A stretch of DNA of 64,000 nucleotides, from NCBI RefSeq assembly GCF_923868895.1, contig NZ_OV350343.1, forward strand, positions 4,078,566 to 4,142,565. Reading direction: 5' to 3'. The position numbers and the translations under genes were made by a program. The DNA is from Halomonas sp. TD01. GTDB lineage: Bacteria; Pseudomonadota; Gammaproteobacteria; Pseudomonadales; Halomonadaceae. Shown here piece by piece: positions 28,940-37,730 of this stretch (the first letter of the stretch is position 1; every line of letters starts with the position of its first letter). Below the pieces are notes generated by a model. The model saw only the letters and a program-made list of their open reading frames with translations, had not been told where the DNA came from and made no database searches.

Positions 28940-28972
28940 AAAGGCCCGCTGACATCGTCAGCGGGCCTTTTT
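28940..28972. terminator. Bidirectional terminator between tRNA-Met and the M18 peptidase
   Basis: AAAGGCCCGCTGAC / GTCAGCGGGCCTTT, 14-bp perfect stem with a 3-nt loop, T-run on + and an A-run mirrored for -. Confidence 0.93.
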
Positions 28973-28994
28973 CGTTATCGAGAAACAACCATAC

Positions 28995-30299
28995 TCAACG
29001 CAACTCAGAACGGTTCAAAAACACCGTCAACGCCCGAGTCAAATAATCAACATCTCGGGTGCCGGCTGTTTCACGAACAGAATGCATTGCCCACTGAGGA
29101 AGCCCCACGTCAATCGTAGGCACGCCCACTTCAGTAGCGGTAATCGGCCCAATAGTACTACCACAGCCCATATCTGAGCGGGTAACAAACGACTGCACGG
29201 GAACATCCGCCTCACGGCATACATCCCGAAACAGCGCCCCCGTTACACTGTTTGTTGCATAGCGCTGATTGGCATTCACCTTGATAACTGGACCACCATT
29301 AATAGCAGGACCATGACGCTCGTCGTGCTTGTCCTGGAAATTGGGGTGTAAAGCATGGGCATTGTCGCAAGAAATCATTAGTGATGACTGAATCAGCTGA
29401 ATCAGCGACTCTTCAGTAGCACCACCCACTTGAGCATTTAAACGCTTCAGCACATCACCCAAGAAGGGCCCCTGAGCACCACATGCACTGGCACTACCCA
29501 CCTCTTCATGATCATTGGCGACTAACAGAGCTCCTTGGCTAGCATCACATTCAAGCAACGCCTCAAGCCCTACAAAACATGACAATAAGTTGTCTAACCG
29601 CGCACTGGCGACCAACTCCTGACGCAGCCCTACCAATGATGGCGGTTGTACGTCATAAAACCCCAACTCAAAGTCGACGACTTCCACAGCACGTAGGCCA
29701 TGCTGCTCTTCCAGCCAATCAGCCAATAAGTCACTAAGCTGCGCGCTATCACTCTGCATCACAACGGGCGACATTTGCGTCTGCGGGTTAATAACGCGCC
29801 CAGCATTCACATCGCGGTCTAAATGAATCGCCAAACTAGGCACCATGGCGATTGGTCGGTCTATATTTAACAGCACACTTTCTAAATGGCCATCTGCATG
29901 ACGTACATGCACACGCCCTGCCAACCCCAGGTCACGATCAAACCACGGGGCTAACAGCACACCACCATAAACCTGCACCCCTAACTGCAACCATCCCGCT
30001 GCATACTGGGTGGCGTTGGGCTTTAAACGCAGCCCCGGGCTATCCGTATGCGCACCCAGCATACGCAGGCTGGTTAATTTCTCAGCAGGCAGCTGAAATG
30101 CAATCACTGACGAATCATTGCGCGTCACGTAATAGCGCTTACCCGGCTTAAGCTGCCAGTTAGTCGTTTCCTCAAGGCGCACAAAGCCCGCCTGCTCCAA
30201 ACGCTCCGCCATGCAGCGAGTCGCATGCCAAGGCGTGGGCGACTGGTGCAGAAAATCACATAGTCGCGTTACACGATCCGCGTTGAAAGCTTCGGACAT
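28995..30299 (-). CDS. M18 family aminopeptidase
   Basis: 434 residues from ATG 30299, chosen because GAGGA lies 6 nt upstream; ATG 30311 would overlap that site. FLHQSPTPWHATRCMAERLEQAGF opens the M18 (aspartyl aminopeptidase/ApeB) family. The zinc ligands are seen in GAHTDSPGLRLKP, ANDHEEVGSASACGAQGPFLGDVL and ISCDNAHALHPNF, with the C-terminal SDMGCGSTIGPITA and a closing MHSVRETAGTRDVDYL. It is a cytosolic dodecameric zinc exopeptidase preferring acidic N-terminal residues. Divergent from prc. Confidence 0.94.
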   Translation of the reverse strand: MSEAFNADRVTRLCDFLHQSPTPWHATRCMAERLEQAGFVRLEETTNWQLKPGKRYYVTRNDSSVIAFQLPAEKLTSLRMLGAHTDSPGLRLKPNATQYAAGWLQLGVQVYGGVLLAPWFDRDLGLAGRVHVRHADGHLESVLLNIDRPIAMVPSLAIHLDRDVNAGRVINPQTQMSPVVMQSDSAQLSDLLADWLEEQHGLRAVEVVDFELGFYDVQPPSLVGLRQELVASARLDNLLSCFVGLEALLECDASQGALLVANDHEEVGSASACGAQGPFLGDVLKRLNAQVGGATEESLIQLIQSSLMISCDNAHALHPNFQDKHDERHGPAINGGPVIKVNANQRYATNSVTGALFRDVCREADVPVQSFVTRSDMGCGSTIGPITATEVGVPTIDVGLPQWAMHSVRETAGTRDVDYLTRALTVFLNRSELR

Positions 30300-30437
30300 A
30301 GAAATCCTCATAACAGTAATGATTGAGTATCACAGGGTAAATGACCTGCTACAATGCTCCCTCGGCCTACGCAACTCATAGGCTATCTGCGGGTCTAGGG
30401 AAGAATGAGTGTACACAAATCCGGGAGAGCTTGACTG

Positions 30438-32537
30438 ATGAGCTTGTTTGCAACGTTTTCGCGCTCGGTCGCCCTTGCTGTGATGCTGGTAATTACCAGC
30501 CCAGCAGCGCTGGCGCAACTTGAGCCGACCGACGAACAACGCCAAGCGGCAGTGGAAATAGCGGATTCACTTCGCTATGGGCATTATGCTGATATTAATT
30601 TCGACGAGCAGTGGTCAGCGGAAGCTTTCCAACGCTATCTAGACATTTTGGACGGCCAGCGCTCCTACCTATTGCACCGCGATATAGAGCCTTACCGTCA
30701 TTTAGAGCGCGATATGGCAGAAGCGCTTTTTGATGGTGATCTTGACGATGCGTTTGCACTTTATAATCGCCTTAGCGAGCGCCACACAGCACGCCTTGAG
30801 TGGTTGTTAGAGCGTCTTAATGAAGGGCTCTCATTTGAATTCGATAGCGATGAGCGCTTAGAAGTCGACCGCGAAGAAGCCCCATGGGCAACCCGCGAAA
30901 GTGAATTAGACGAACTATGGCGCAAACGGCTCAAAAACGATGCGCTAACGCTTGCCCTAACCGACCAAGATGACGAGCAGATAGAAGATAATTTGCGCCA
31001 ACGCTACGAAGGACAGCTCTCTCGCTTGCGCCAGTCTGAGTCTGAAGACGTCTTCGGGCTAATCATGGCGGCAGTATCTAGCACTATCGACCCTCACACC
31101 GGCTACCTCTCCCCTCGTCAGAGCGAATCATTTGATATTCAAATGAGCCTTTCACTCGAGGGTATCGGTGCACTACTTCAAGCCGACGGGGAATACGTCA
31201 AAGTCTCCAGCCTAGTACCCGGCGGCCCTGCCGATCGTGCGGGCGTGCTTGAACCCGCTGACCGAATCATCGCCGTGGGCCAAGAAGAAGGCGACATGGT
31301 CAATGTGGTAGGCATGCGCCTAGACAATGTCGTTGACCTAATTCGTGGCCCTAAAGGCTCCGTCGTACGCCTGGACGTGGTACCCGCCCAAGCAGTGGAT
31401 ATGACCCGCTCACAAATTGTTGAAATTACCCGCGATACCGTCAGCCTCGAAGACCAAGCAGCGCATAGTGAAGTAATTAACATTGAGCGAGACGGCAAAC
31501 CTCATCGCATCGGCGTGATTGACGTTCCGACGTTTTACGTCGACTTTGACGCTTGGCAGGCAGGTGAGGAAGAGTACCGCAGCACCACCCGCGACGTCGC
31601 CCGAGAAATTGAAAGCCTTAAGAAAGAAGGCGTTGAAGGCATCGTTCTGGATCTTCGCAACAACGGCGGCGGCGCACTTCAAGAAGCCAACTCTTTGATA
31701 GGCTTGTTTATCGACCGGGGCCCAACCGTTCAGGTTCGTGATGCCCAAGGGCGCATCCAGCTTTATGGCGACACCGAAGCAGGCACGATTTACGATGGCC
31801 CACTGACCGTACTGGTTAACCGCCTTTCCGCCTCAGCATCGGAAATTTTTGCCGGTGCTATTCAAGATTATGGCCGCGGCATTGTGGTAGGCACCCCCAC
31901 CTTTGGCAAAGGCACCGTGCAAACTCTGAACGATCTTAGCCATGGTCAAATCAAGCTTACCCGCGCCAAGTTCTACCGTATTTCAGGTGACAGCACCCAA
32001 AATCGCGGCGTTGAACCCGACATTATTTTTCCCAGCCTGATTGACCCAGAGCGCATTGGCGAAAGCAGCCTAGATAATGCGCTCGCTTGGGATACCGTAC
32101 AGAACGTTCAATACCGCCGCTATGGCTCCCCTGAGAACGCACTCGCTGCACTAACTTCTCAACACCAAGAACGTGCCAAGGAGAATCCTAACTTCCGCTA
32201 CTTAGAGCGCCAGTCCACCTTGGCCCGCCAACTGCGCGAACAGCACACCAGCGTTAGCCTGAACCGCGAACAGCGCCAACGGGAGCTAGAAGCTCAAGAA
32301 GCCGAGCAGCTTTCACTTGAAAACCAACGTCGTCGCGCCTTAAACCTGCCAGAGCTAGACGAGTGGATGGACGCGCGCAGTGATAACTCACAGCCTGAAG
32401 GCAGTGAAACAGACGCTGCCAACGAGGATGATAAGGATGAAGACATGCCAGCTGATCGCGCCCATGTACTAGAAGCCGCCGAAATCTTACTCGACTATGC
32501 TCATCTTCAGGGCTCACAGCGGATGGTTAAGCGTTAA
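30438..32537 (+). CDS. prc: Carboxy-terminal processing periplasmic protease Prc (Tsp)
   Basis: 699 residues. Signal peptide (MSLFATFSRSVALAVMLVITSPAALA). An N-terminal helical domain runs to about residue 220. A PDZ domain (about 235-320) has SLEGIGALLQADGEYVKVSSLVPGGPADRAG. The S41 protease core follows, with the nucleophile in NRLSASASEIFAGAIQDYGRG and the general-base lysine in GTPTFGKGTVQTL. The C-terminal domain is charged. It degrades periplasmic proteins with nonpolar C-termini and trims cell-wall enzymes. GGGAG lies 8-10 nt before the ATG. Length and order match E. coli Prc (682). Confidence 0.95.
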   Translation: MSLFATFSRSVALAVMLVITSPAALAQLEPTDEQRQAAVEIADSLRYGHYADINFDEQWSAEAFQRYLDILDGQRSYLLHRDIEPYRHLERDMAEALFDGDLDDAFALYNRLSERHTARLEWLLERLNEGLSFEFDSDERLEVDREEAPWATRESELDELWRKRLKNDALTLALTDQDDEQIEDNLRQRYEGQLSRLRQSESEDVFGLIMAAVSSTIDPHTGYLSPRQSESFDIQMSLSLEGIGALLQADGEYVKVSSLVPGGPADRAGVLEPADRIIAVGQEEGDMVNVVGMRLDNVVDLIRGPKGSVVRLDVVPAQAVDMTRSQIVEITRDTVSLEDQAAHSEVINIERDGKPHRIGVIDVPTFYVDFDAWQAGEEEYRSTTRDVAREIESLKKEGVEGIVLDLRNNGGGALQEANSLIGLFIDRGPTVQVRDAQGRIQLYGDTEAGTIYDGPLTVLVNRLSASASEIFAGAIQDYGRGIVVGTPTFGKGTVQTLNDLSHGQIKLTRAKFYRISGDSTQNRGVEPDIIFPSLIDPERIGESSLDNALAWDTVQNVQYRRYGSPENALAALTSQHQERAKENPNFRYLERQSTLARQLREQHTSVSLNREQRQRELEAQEAEQLSLENQRRRALNLPELDEWMDARSDNSQPEGSETDAANEDDKDEDMPADRAHVLEAAEILLDYAHLQGSQRMVKR

Positions 32538-32551
32538 GCTACCATTACCAG

Positions 32552-32580
32552 AAACGCCGACCTGCAGGTCGGCGTTTTTT
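32552..32580 (+). terminator. Terminator after prc
   Basis: AAACGCCGACC / GGTCGGCGTTT, 11-bp stem with loop TGCA, then T-run. May also serve the convergent ArsR-type gene. Confidence 0.92.
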
Positions 32581-32592
32581 ATTGGCTAACGG

Positions 32593-32955
32593 TTAACATA
32601 ACGCGGCCCGCCGTGCCGGTCGGTCACCCATTTTCGCTAGCCGCTGAGCCAGCGCTTGAATACGCACTGCACTGCCTTCGGCACCAGCATCAATAATCTC
32701 TTGCGCCCACCCAGGCAGCTGAGGCGACAAACGATAGTAAACCCACTGCCCTTCCCGCTGATCGATAAGCAACCCACACTGGCGCAACTGGGCCAAATGT
32801 CGCGACACTTTAGGCTGCGACTCTTCTAGCGCATAGGTCATCTCACATACACACAGAGATTGCTCTCTAGCAATCAACAGCACTAGCATTAACCGCGTTT
32901 CGTCACTTAGGCACTTGAATACCTGCAGTGCATGCAGGCTAGCAGCTTTTCCCAC
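32593..32955 (-). CDS. ArsR/SmtB family metalloregulator
   Basis: 120 residues from GTG 32955, preferred because GGGAAGG lies 5 nt upstream; a TTG at 32973 would add six residues. Winged-helix fold: FKCLSDETRLMLVLLIAREQSLCVCEMTYALEESQPKVSRHLAQLRQCGLLIDQREGQWVYYRL. The CVC in the helix before the recognition helix corresponds to the As(III)-sensing C32/C34 of E. coli ArsR, but the third cysteine (C37) is a Thr here. It therefore probably senses arsenite or a similar thiophilic ion. No arsenic resistance genes adjoin it on either side, so its targets lie elsewhere. Confidence 0.85.
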   Translation of the reverse strand: MGKAASLHALQVFKCLSDETRLMLVLLIAREQSLCVCEMTYALEESQPKVSRHLAQLRQCGLLIDQREGQWVYYRLSPQLPGWAQEIIDAGAEGSAVRIQALAQRLAKMGDRPARRAALC

Positions 32956-33159
32956 GGGCACCTTCCCAAACAATGAGTAACCGAAACAGTCTATACGCCC
33001 CTAACCGTTAGACACAAAAAATCACCCAGGATGCCATAGGGCATTGAGTGTTATCATGAACAACAAATAGCAGAGATGTGAAACGGTCGGTTAAGGCTAA
33101 CGACTGCGTAAACAATGTTTACGAGAAAGGTGACAAAAGACAGTAAGAAGAAAACTAAA

Positions 33160-33235
33160 TGGCTCCCCGAGCAGGACTCGAACCTGCGACCCAATGATTA
33201 ACAGTCATTTGCTCTACCAACTGAGCTATCGGGGA
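33160..33235 (-). tRNA. tRNA-Asn (GTT), promoter-distal copy
   Basis: 76 nt with encoded CCA. Acceptor TCCCCGA / TCGGGGA, discriminator G, anticodon loop CTGTTAA. Identical to the next two copies except for a paired change in the acceptor stem (C-G in place of T-A). Confidence 0.97.
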
Positions 33236-33274
33236 ACGTTTACCGTAGACGGTAATGACAGCAGAACAGCAATT

Positions 33275-33350
33275 TGGCTCCTCGAGCAGGACTCGAACCT
33301 GCGACCCAATGATTAACAGTCATTTGCTCTACCAACTGAGCTATCGAGGA
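33275..33350 (-). tRNA. tRNA-Asn (GTT), middle copy
   Basis: 76 nt with CCA. Acceptor TCCTCGA / TCGAGGA, anticodon GTT, T-arm GCAGG-TTCGAGT-CCTGC. The body is the same as in the flanking copies. Confidence 0.97.
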
Positions 33351-33418
33351 ACATTACATTTTGCTGCTGTGTTTAGAGCGAAGCCACTGGAAGTAACATA
33401 CAACCTACTTCAGTATGT

Positions 33419-33494
33419 TGGCTCCTCGAGCAGGACTCGAACCTGCGACCCAATGATTAACAGTCATTTGCTCTACCAACTGAGCTATCGAGGA
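33419..33494 (-). tRNA. tRNA-Asn (GTT), promoter-proximal copy
   Basis: 76 nt with CCA, identical to the middle copy. First of three tandem tRNA-Asn genes spaced 39-68 nt apart, apparently one transcription unit. Confidence 0.97.
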
Positions 33495-33514
33495 ACTGCT
33501 CAAACACGGTGCGT

Positions 33515-33542
33515 AGTATACTGATTGAAACGCTCGGGTCAA
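33515..33542 (-). promoter_or_regulatory. Sigma-70 promoter of the tRNA-Asn cluster
   Basis: On the minus strand TTGACC (33542-33537), 16-nt spacer, TATACT (33520-33515), 21 nt before the first tRNA-Asn. Near-consensus, as expected for stable-RNA genes. Confidence 0.8.
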
Positions 33543-33586
33543 GTATCGATTGTAGGTGAACGCTAGCCCCAGGTTTCTTGTGCCCG

Positions 33587-33612
33587 TATAATGCTGCCAT
33601 TCAATGGCAGCA
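33587..33612 (+). promoter_or_regulatory. miaB upstream -10 element and dyad
   Basis: TATAAT at 33587-33592 is followed directly by the dyad TGCTGCCA-N5-TGGCAGCA (33592-33612), which would overlap the transcription start. No good -35 is seen. The dyad may be an operator or a 5'-end RNA hairpin in the roughly 80-nt miaB leader. Confidence 0.4.
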
Positions 33613-33691
33613 CGTTACACTGCCTATTACGATTGCATTCATGTTTTCATTCATCCCTCGTCCCCCGACGACTCATAGATGACAGGTACCG

Positions 33692-35035
33692 ATGGCGAAG
33701 AAGCTCTTTATCAAAACGCACGGCTGCCAAATGAACGAGTACGACTCCTCGCGTATGGCAGATCTGCTCGGCGAATCTCACCAGCTGGAATTGACCGATA
33801 ACGAAAAAGAAGCTGACGTTATCTTGTTGAACACCTGCTCTATTCGCGAAAAGGCGCAGGACAAGGTGTTTCATCAATTGGGTCGCTGGAAAAAGCTAAA
33901 AGACGCTAACCCCGACCTAGTGATCGGTGTTGGCGGCTGCGTAGCAAGCCAAGAAGGTGAAGCGCTGCGCAAGCGCGCGCCCTTTGTCGATATGATTTTT
34001 GGCCCGCAAACGCTTCACCGCGTGCCCAAAATGCTGGACGCGCGCAATAACAATCAGATCGCGGCTGTCGATGTCACTTTCCCAGAAATCGAAAAGTTCG
34101 ATCATCTACCGCAGCCGAAATCTGATGGCGCAACCGCCTTTGTTTCTATCATGGAAGGCTGTTCGAAATACTGCACGTTCTGTGTCGTGCCCTATACGCG
34201 TGGCGAAGAAGTTTCCCGCCCCTTTGAGTCGGTTATCGATGAAGTTATTCACTTAGCCGATCAAGGGGTACGCGAAATTAACCTGCTTGGCCAAAACGTG
34301 AACGCTTATCGCGGTGAAAATGACGATGGCGATGAGATCGACCTTGCCGAGCTAATCGCCTGTGTCGCTGCGGTGGATGGCATTGATCGCGTGCGTTTTA
34401 CGACCTCTCACCCGGTGGAGTTCACTGATAGCCTAGTAGATGCTTTTGCCGATATTCCAGAATTGGTGAGTCATTTACACCTACCGGTACAGTCAGGCTC
34501 TGATCGTATTTTAAGTGCGATGAAGCGCGGCCATACCGCAGAAGAGTATATCGAGAAGATGGAGCGTATCCGCGCCAACCGCCCGGATATTAGCTTTTCT
34601 TCTGATTTTATTATCGGCTTCCCTGGCGAAACCGAAGAGGACTTCGAAGCGACGATGGATCTGATTCACCGTATCGGCTTTGATCACTCATTCAGCTTTG
34701 TTTACTCAGCACGCCCGGGCACCCCAGCCTCTGGCCTGCCGGACGAAACACCGGAAAGTGTCAAAAAGCAGCGCCTCGCCATTTTGCAGGAGCGGATCCT
34801 GCAGCAGGCAGCGCAGATCAGCCGACGCATGGTCGGCACTACCCAGCGAGTTCTGGTATCCGGTTTCTCACCGCGAGACCCGGGCCAACTCTCAGGGCGC
34901 ACCGAAAATAACCGCGTGGTTAATTTCCGTGCGGCCAACCCAACAGAACTGATCGGCTACTTTGTAGACGTGGAGATTACCGAAGCGCTGCCCAACTCGT
35001 TGCGTGGCGATCTCGCTTCTCCAGAGCGTTATTAA
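33692..35035 (+). CDS. miaB: tRNA-2-methylthio-N6-dimethylallyladenosine synthase MiaB
   Basis: 447 residues. The N-terminal UPF0004 domain has cysteines in [36 protein letters not shown] and [12 protein letters not shown] for the auxiliary 4Fe-4S cluster. The radical-SAM motif is [17 protein letters not shown], and a C-terminal TRAM domain runs from about residue 380. It adds the methylthio group to i6A37 of tRNAs reading UNN codons. It starts the miaB-phoH-ybeY-corC-lnt cluster conserved in gammaproteobacteria. Confidence 0.97.
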   Translation: MAKKLFIKTHGCQMNEYDSSRMADLLGESHQLELTDNEKEADVILLNTCSIREKAQDKVFHQLGRWKKLKDANPDLVIGVGGCVASQEGEALRKRAPFVDMIFGPQTLHRVPKMLDARNNNQIAAVDVTFPEIEKFDHLPQPKSDGATAFVSIMEGCSKYCTFCVVPYTRGEEVSRPFESVIDEVIHLADQGVREINLLGQNVNAYRGENDDGDEIDLAELIACVAAVDGIDRVRFTTSHPVEFTDSLVDAFADIPELVSHLHLPVQSGSDRILSAMKRGHTAEEYIEKMERIRANRPDISFSSDFIIGFPGETEEDFEATMDLIHRIGFDHSFSFVYSARPGTPASGLPDETPESVKKQRLAILQERILQQAAQISRRMVGTTQRVLVSGFSPRDPGQLSGRTENNRVVNFRAANPTELIGYFVDVEITEALPNSLRGDLASPERY

Positions 35036-35057
35036 CTGCTCACTTATCCTAGGTAAT

Positions 35058-35078
35058 TGCCCCGGCACGGCCGGGGCA
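35058..35078 (+). terminator. Hairpin between miaB and phoH
   Basis: TGCCCCGGC / GCCGGGGCA, 9-bp GC-rich stem with loop ACG and no U-run. Probably an attenuator or an RNA-stability element rather than a full terminator, since the cluster continues. Confidence 0.45.
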
Positions 35079-35106
35079 GTAAGCTGAGTCTCACATACAT
35101 CAACTA

Positions 35107-36201
35107 ATGGGTTTCTTACTCTTGAGCCAGCCATCACCTCAGGCCAATCGCATTATCACCCTAAGCCTTGAACCCAATGACCCGCAGCGGCTAGCCAGCC
35201 TATGCGGCCAACAGGACGAGCACCTAAAGCTGATTGAAAGCCGCCTGGACGTGACCTTGCGCAATCGCGGCAATGTGTTTCAGCTGGCCGGTGCCGCCAA
35301 CCGGATCAAAGCTGCTGCTAACGTGCTTGAGCACCTTTACCGTGAAACTGCGGCAGAAGAGCTTGAAGCAGACACGGTACACTTATTCCTTCAGGAATCT
35401 GGCTTAGAAGCGCTAGAAGAAGAGGATGATAGCGACATCAGCAGCGATGACGTGATTATGCGTACACCGCGCACCATGATTAAGCCTCGCGGCCTTAATC
35501 AGCAGCGCTACGTACAAAGCATTCGCGAACACGATATCAATTTTGGTATTGGGCCTGCCGGTACGGGAAAAACATACTTAGCGGTTGCCGCGGCGGTAGA
35601 AGCGCTAAATCAGCAGGAAGTGCGCCGTATTCTTTTGGTGCGCCCAGCGGTAGAGGCAGGCGAAAAGCTAGGCTTCCTACCTGGCGATCTTGCCCAGAAA
35701 ATCGATCCTTACCTGCGCCCGCTCTACGACGCACTGTACGAGATGATCGGCTTCGAACAGGTCGCCAAGCTCATTGAGCGTCAGGTGATCGAGATTGCCC
35801 CCCTGGCCTATATGCGCGGGCGCACTCTGAATAACTCCTACATCATTCTGGACGAAAGCCAAAACACCACGCCGGAGCAGATGAAAATGTTCCTGACGCG
35901 GATTGGCTTTGGCTCAACGGCGGTAATTACCGGCGATATTACCCAGGTAGACCTGCCACGCGGGCAGCGTTCAGGCCTTTCACAGGTGCTGGATGTTCTT
36001 AAGGAAACTCCCGGCATCGGCGTGACCCACTTTGCTGCGAAAGACGTCGTGCGTCACCCGCTGGTTCAGCGGATCATCGAAGCCTATGACGAGTTTGAGT
36101 CGCAGCAGGAAGTGCAAGAGCGTGCGCGCCGTGAAGCTCGCCAGCAGGAGCGCGAGGCTCGTATGCAAGCGCTTGAACGCGCAGGAGAGGCACCACGATG
36201 A
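35107..36201 (+). CDS. PhoH-like ATPase (PhoL/YbeZ)
   Basis: 364 residues. An N-terminal KH-like region to about residue 100 is followed by the PhoH P-loop ATPase: [41 protein letters not shown] (Walker A GPAGTGKT), [19 protein letters not shown], a Walker B-like [24 protein letters not shown] and [12 protein letters not shown] charged C-terminal tail follows. It is the partner of YbeY in rRNA and ribosome quality control. The stop overlaps ybeY by 4 bp. Orthologue of E. coli ybeZ. Confidence 0.95.
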   Translation: MGFLLLSQPSPQANRIITLSLEPNDPQRLASLCGQQDEHLKLIESRLDVTLRNRGNVFQLAGAANRIKAAANVLEHLYRETAAEELEADTVHLFLQESGLEALEEEDDSDISSDDVIMRTPRTMIKPRGLNQQRYVQSIREHDINFGIGPAGTGKTYLAVAAAVEALNQQEVRRILLVRPAVEAGEKLGFLPGDLAQKIDPYLRPLYDALYEMIGFEQVAKLIERQVIEIAPLAYMRGRTLNNSYIILDESQNTTPEQMKMFLTRIGFGSTAVITGDITQVDLPRGQRSGLSQVLDVLKETPGIGVTHFAAKDVVRHPLVQRIIEAYDEFESQQEVQERARREARQQEREARMQALERAGEAPR

Positions 36202-36659
36202 ATGACATCGTGATTGACCGTCAGGCGGCCATCAATGAGCCGCTGCTTCCTACCCTCGAACAGCTCACCCATTGGGTGGGCTGTGTCTTTTCTCGCCATC
36301 CCGATGATGAACGCTTAGAGCTGACAATTCGCTTTGTGGATGAAGCGGAAAGCCAAGCGCTCAATCGAGATTATCGGGGTAAAGATAAATCAACCAACGT
36401 GCTCTCATTTCCATTTGAGAACCCACCTGGTGTCTCTTTACCATTACTGGGCGACCTGATTATTTGCCATGCCGTTGTTGCCCATGAGGCCAGCGAACAG
36501 CTGAAACCTCTTGAACATCATTACGCGCATATGGTGGTACACGGCACGCTGCACTTAATGGGCTATGACCACATTGAAGAGCAGGAAGCAGAAGAAATGG
36601 AGCAGTTAGAGCGCGAGCTTCTTGCTACTCTCGATATTCCTGATCCTTATCACGAGTAA
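36198..36659 (+). CDS. ybeY: Endoribonuclease YbeY (rRNA maturation)
   Basis: 153 residues. The zinc site is [13 protein letters not shown] (H-x3-H-x5-H) near residue 115. Upstream are [16 protein letters not shown] and [16 protein letters not shown], both family signatures. It is a single-strand endoribonuclease for 16S rRNA 3'-end maturation and ribosome quality control. ATGA overlap with the PhoH-like gene. Confidence 0.96.
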   Translation: MNDIVIDRQAAINEPLLPTLEQLTHWVGCVFSRHPDDERLELTIRFVDEAESQALNRDYRGKDKSTNVLSFPFENPPGVSLPLLGDLIICHAVVAHEASEQLKPLEHHYAHMVVHGTLHLMGYDHIEEQEAEEMEQLERELLATLDIPDPYHE

Positions 36660-36740
36660 GCTGTTACCCTGGCCGATAATTGCTTTTAGGGTGGTGTATC
36701 CCCCCACTCAGTGATAAAACGACAGACTGTTTAACCGTAG

Positions 36741-36782
36741 CCATCTTCACGTAGCTATTTGCACGTAACTATTTGCACGTAA
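36741..36782. repeat. 14-bp tandem repeat upstream of corC
   Basis: Units at 36741-36754 (diverged), 36755-36768 and 36769-36782; the last two are identical (CTATTTGCACGTAA). It ends 17 bp before the corC start, in the gap after ybeY. Confidence 0.7.
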
Positions 36783-36799
36783 TAGAGAGATTAGACGCA

Positions 36800-37693
36800 A
36801 TGAGCGAAGACCGATCGAGCAACTCAAATCAAAAATCCTGGCTCGAGAAACTCTTTGGCGCCCTTTCCGGAGACAATGACGAACCTAGCTCACGCGATGA
36901 GCTAATGACGTTTTTACGCCACACCGCAGGGAAACTGAAACTTGATCAAGACGCCATTATGATTATTGAAGGCGCTCTTGAAATCAGCGATCAGCAAGTG
37001 CGTGAAATATTGATTCCACGCTCGCAAGTGTCGGCAATTACCCTTGATCAAACCAGCGATGGCTACTTGCCATTGATTCAGGAAACAGGGCACTCCCGTT
37101 ACCCGGTCATTGGCGAAAATCTTGACGATGTAAAAGGCATCTTACTGGTTAAAGATCTGCTCCCCCTGCTCTCTCAAACGCAAGAAAGCCGTGATGCTTT
37201 TAAGCTGGAAGACGTTCTGCGCCCGGCAATGTTCATTCCCGAGTCCAAACGCTTAAACAGCTTGCTGAAAGAGTTCCGTGATACCCATAACCATATGGCA
37301 ATTGTGGTAGATGAGTACGGCGGCACGGCCGGTATTATTACCATCGAAGATATTCTGGAACAGATTGTCGGGGATATCGAAGATGAGCATGATACCGATG
37401 AAGAGGACGATATCCGCACGCTGGAAAACGGTCATTTTGCCATTCGTGCTCTCACACCGATTGAAGACTTCAACGAACGCTTTGGCACCGAGTTTTCTGA
37501 CGACGAATTCGACACCGTGGGTGGCCTTGTAATGCAACAATTTGGCCACTTACCAGGCCGTGGCGAGCATACCAGCCTGGGCGGCTGGCGGTTCGTCATT
37601 CTAAATGCCGATAACCGGCGCATTCGGTTGCTGGAAGCTTACCGCGATGACGCAAGTGAAAATGCTACCGATGGCGACGACAGCGACGGCTAG
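36800..37693 (+). CDS. corC: HlyC/CorC family transporter-associated CBS protein (YbeX)
   Basis: 297 residues from ATG 36800 (AGAGAG upstream); a start at 36773 would lie inside the tandem repeat. Two CBS domains (about residues 70-190: EILIPRSQVSAITLD, HSRYPVIGENLDDVKGILLVKDLL, FRDTHNHMAIVVDEYGGTAGIITIEDILEQIVGDIEDEHD) are followed by a C-terminal CorC_HlyC domain (FDTVGGLVMQQFGHLPGRGE). It is linked to magnesium/cobalt efflux, and in E. coli YbeX is tied to ribosome maturation with ybeY/ybeZ. Cytosolic, with no membrane domain. Confidence 0.93.
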   Translation: MSEDRSSNSNQKSWLEKLFGALSGDNDEPSSRDELMTFLRHTAGKLKLDQDAIMIIEGALEISDQQVREILIPRSQVSAITLDQTSDGYLPLIQETGHSRYPVIGENLDDVKGILLVKDLLPLLSQTQESRDAFKLEDVLRPAMFIPESKRLNSLLKEFRDTHNHMAIVVDEYGGTAGIITIEDILEQIVGDIEDEHDTDEEDDIRTLENGHFAIRALTPIEDFNERFGTEFSDDEFDTVGGLVMQQFGHLPGRGEHTSLGGWRFVILNADNRRIRLLEAYRDDASENATDGDDSDG

Positions 37694-37730
37694 CCAACCG
37701 CCCACTTCAACCTGCCGATAGGATATCACC

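Noticed and set aside
33255..33524. An 89-aa frame with twice-repeated SSRTRTCDPMINSHLLYQLSYRG
   Set aside because: It is the antisense reading of two tandem tRNA-Asn genes, a well-known false protein in databases.
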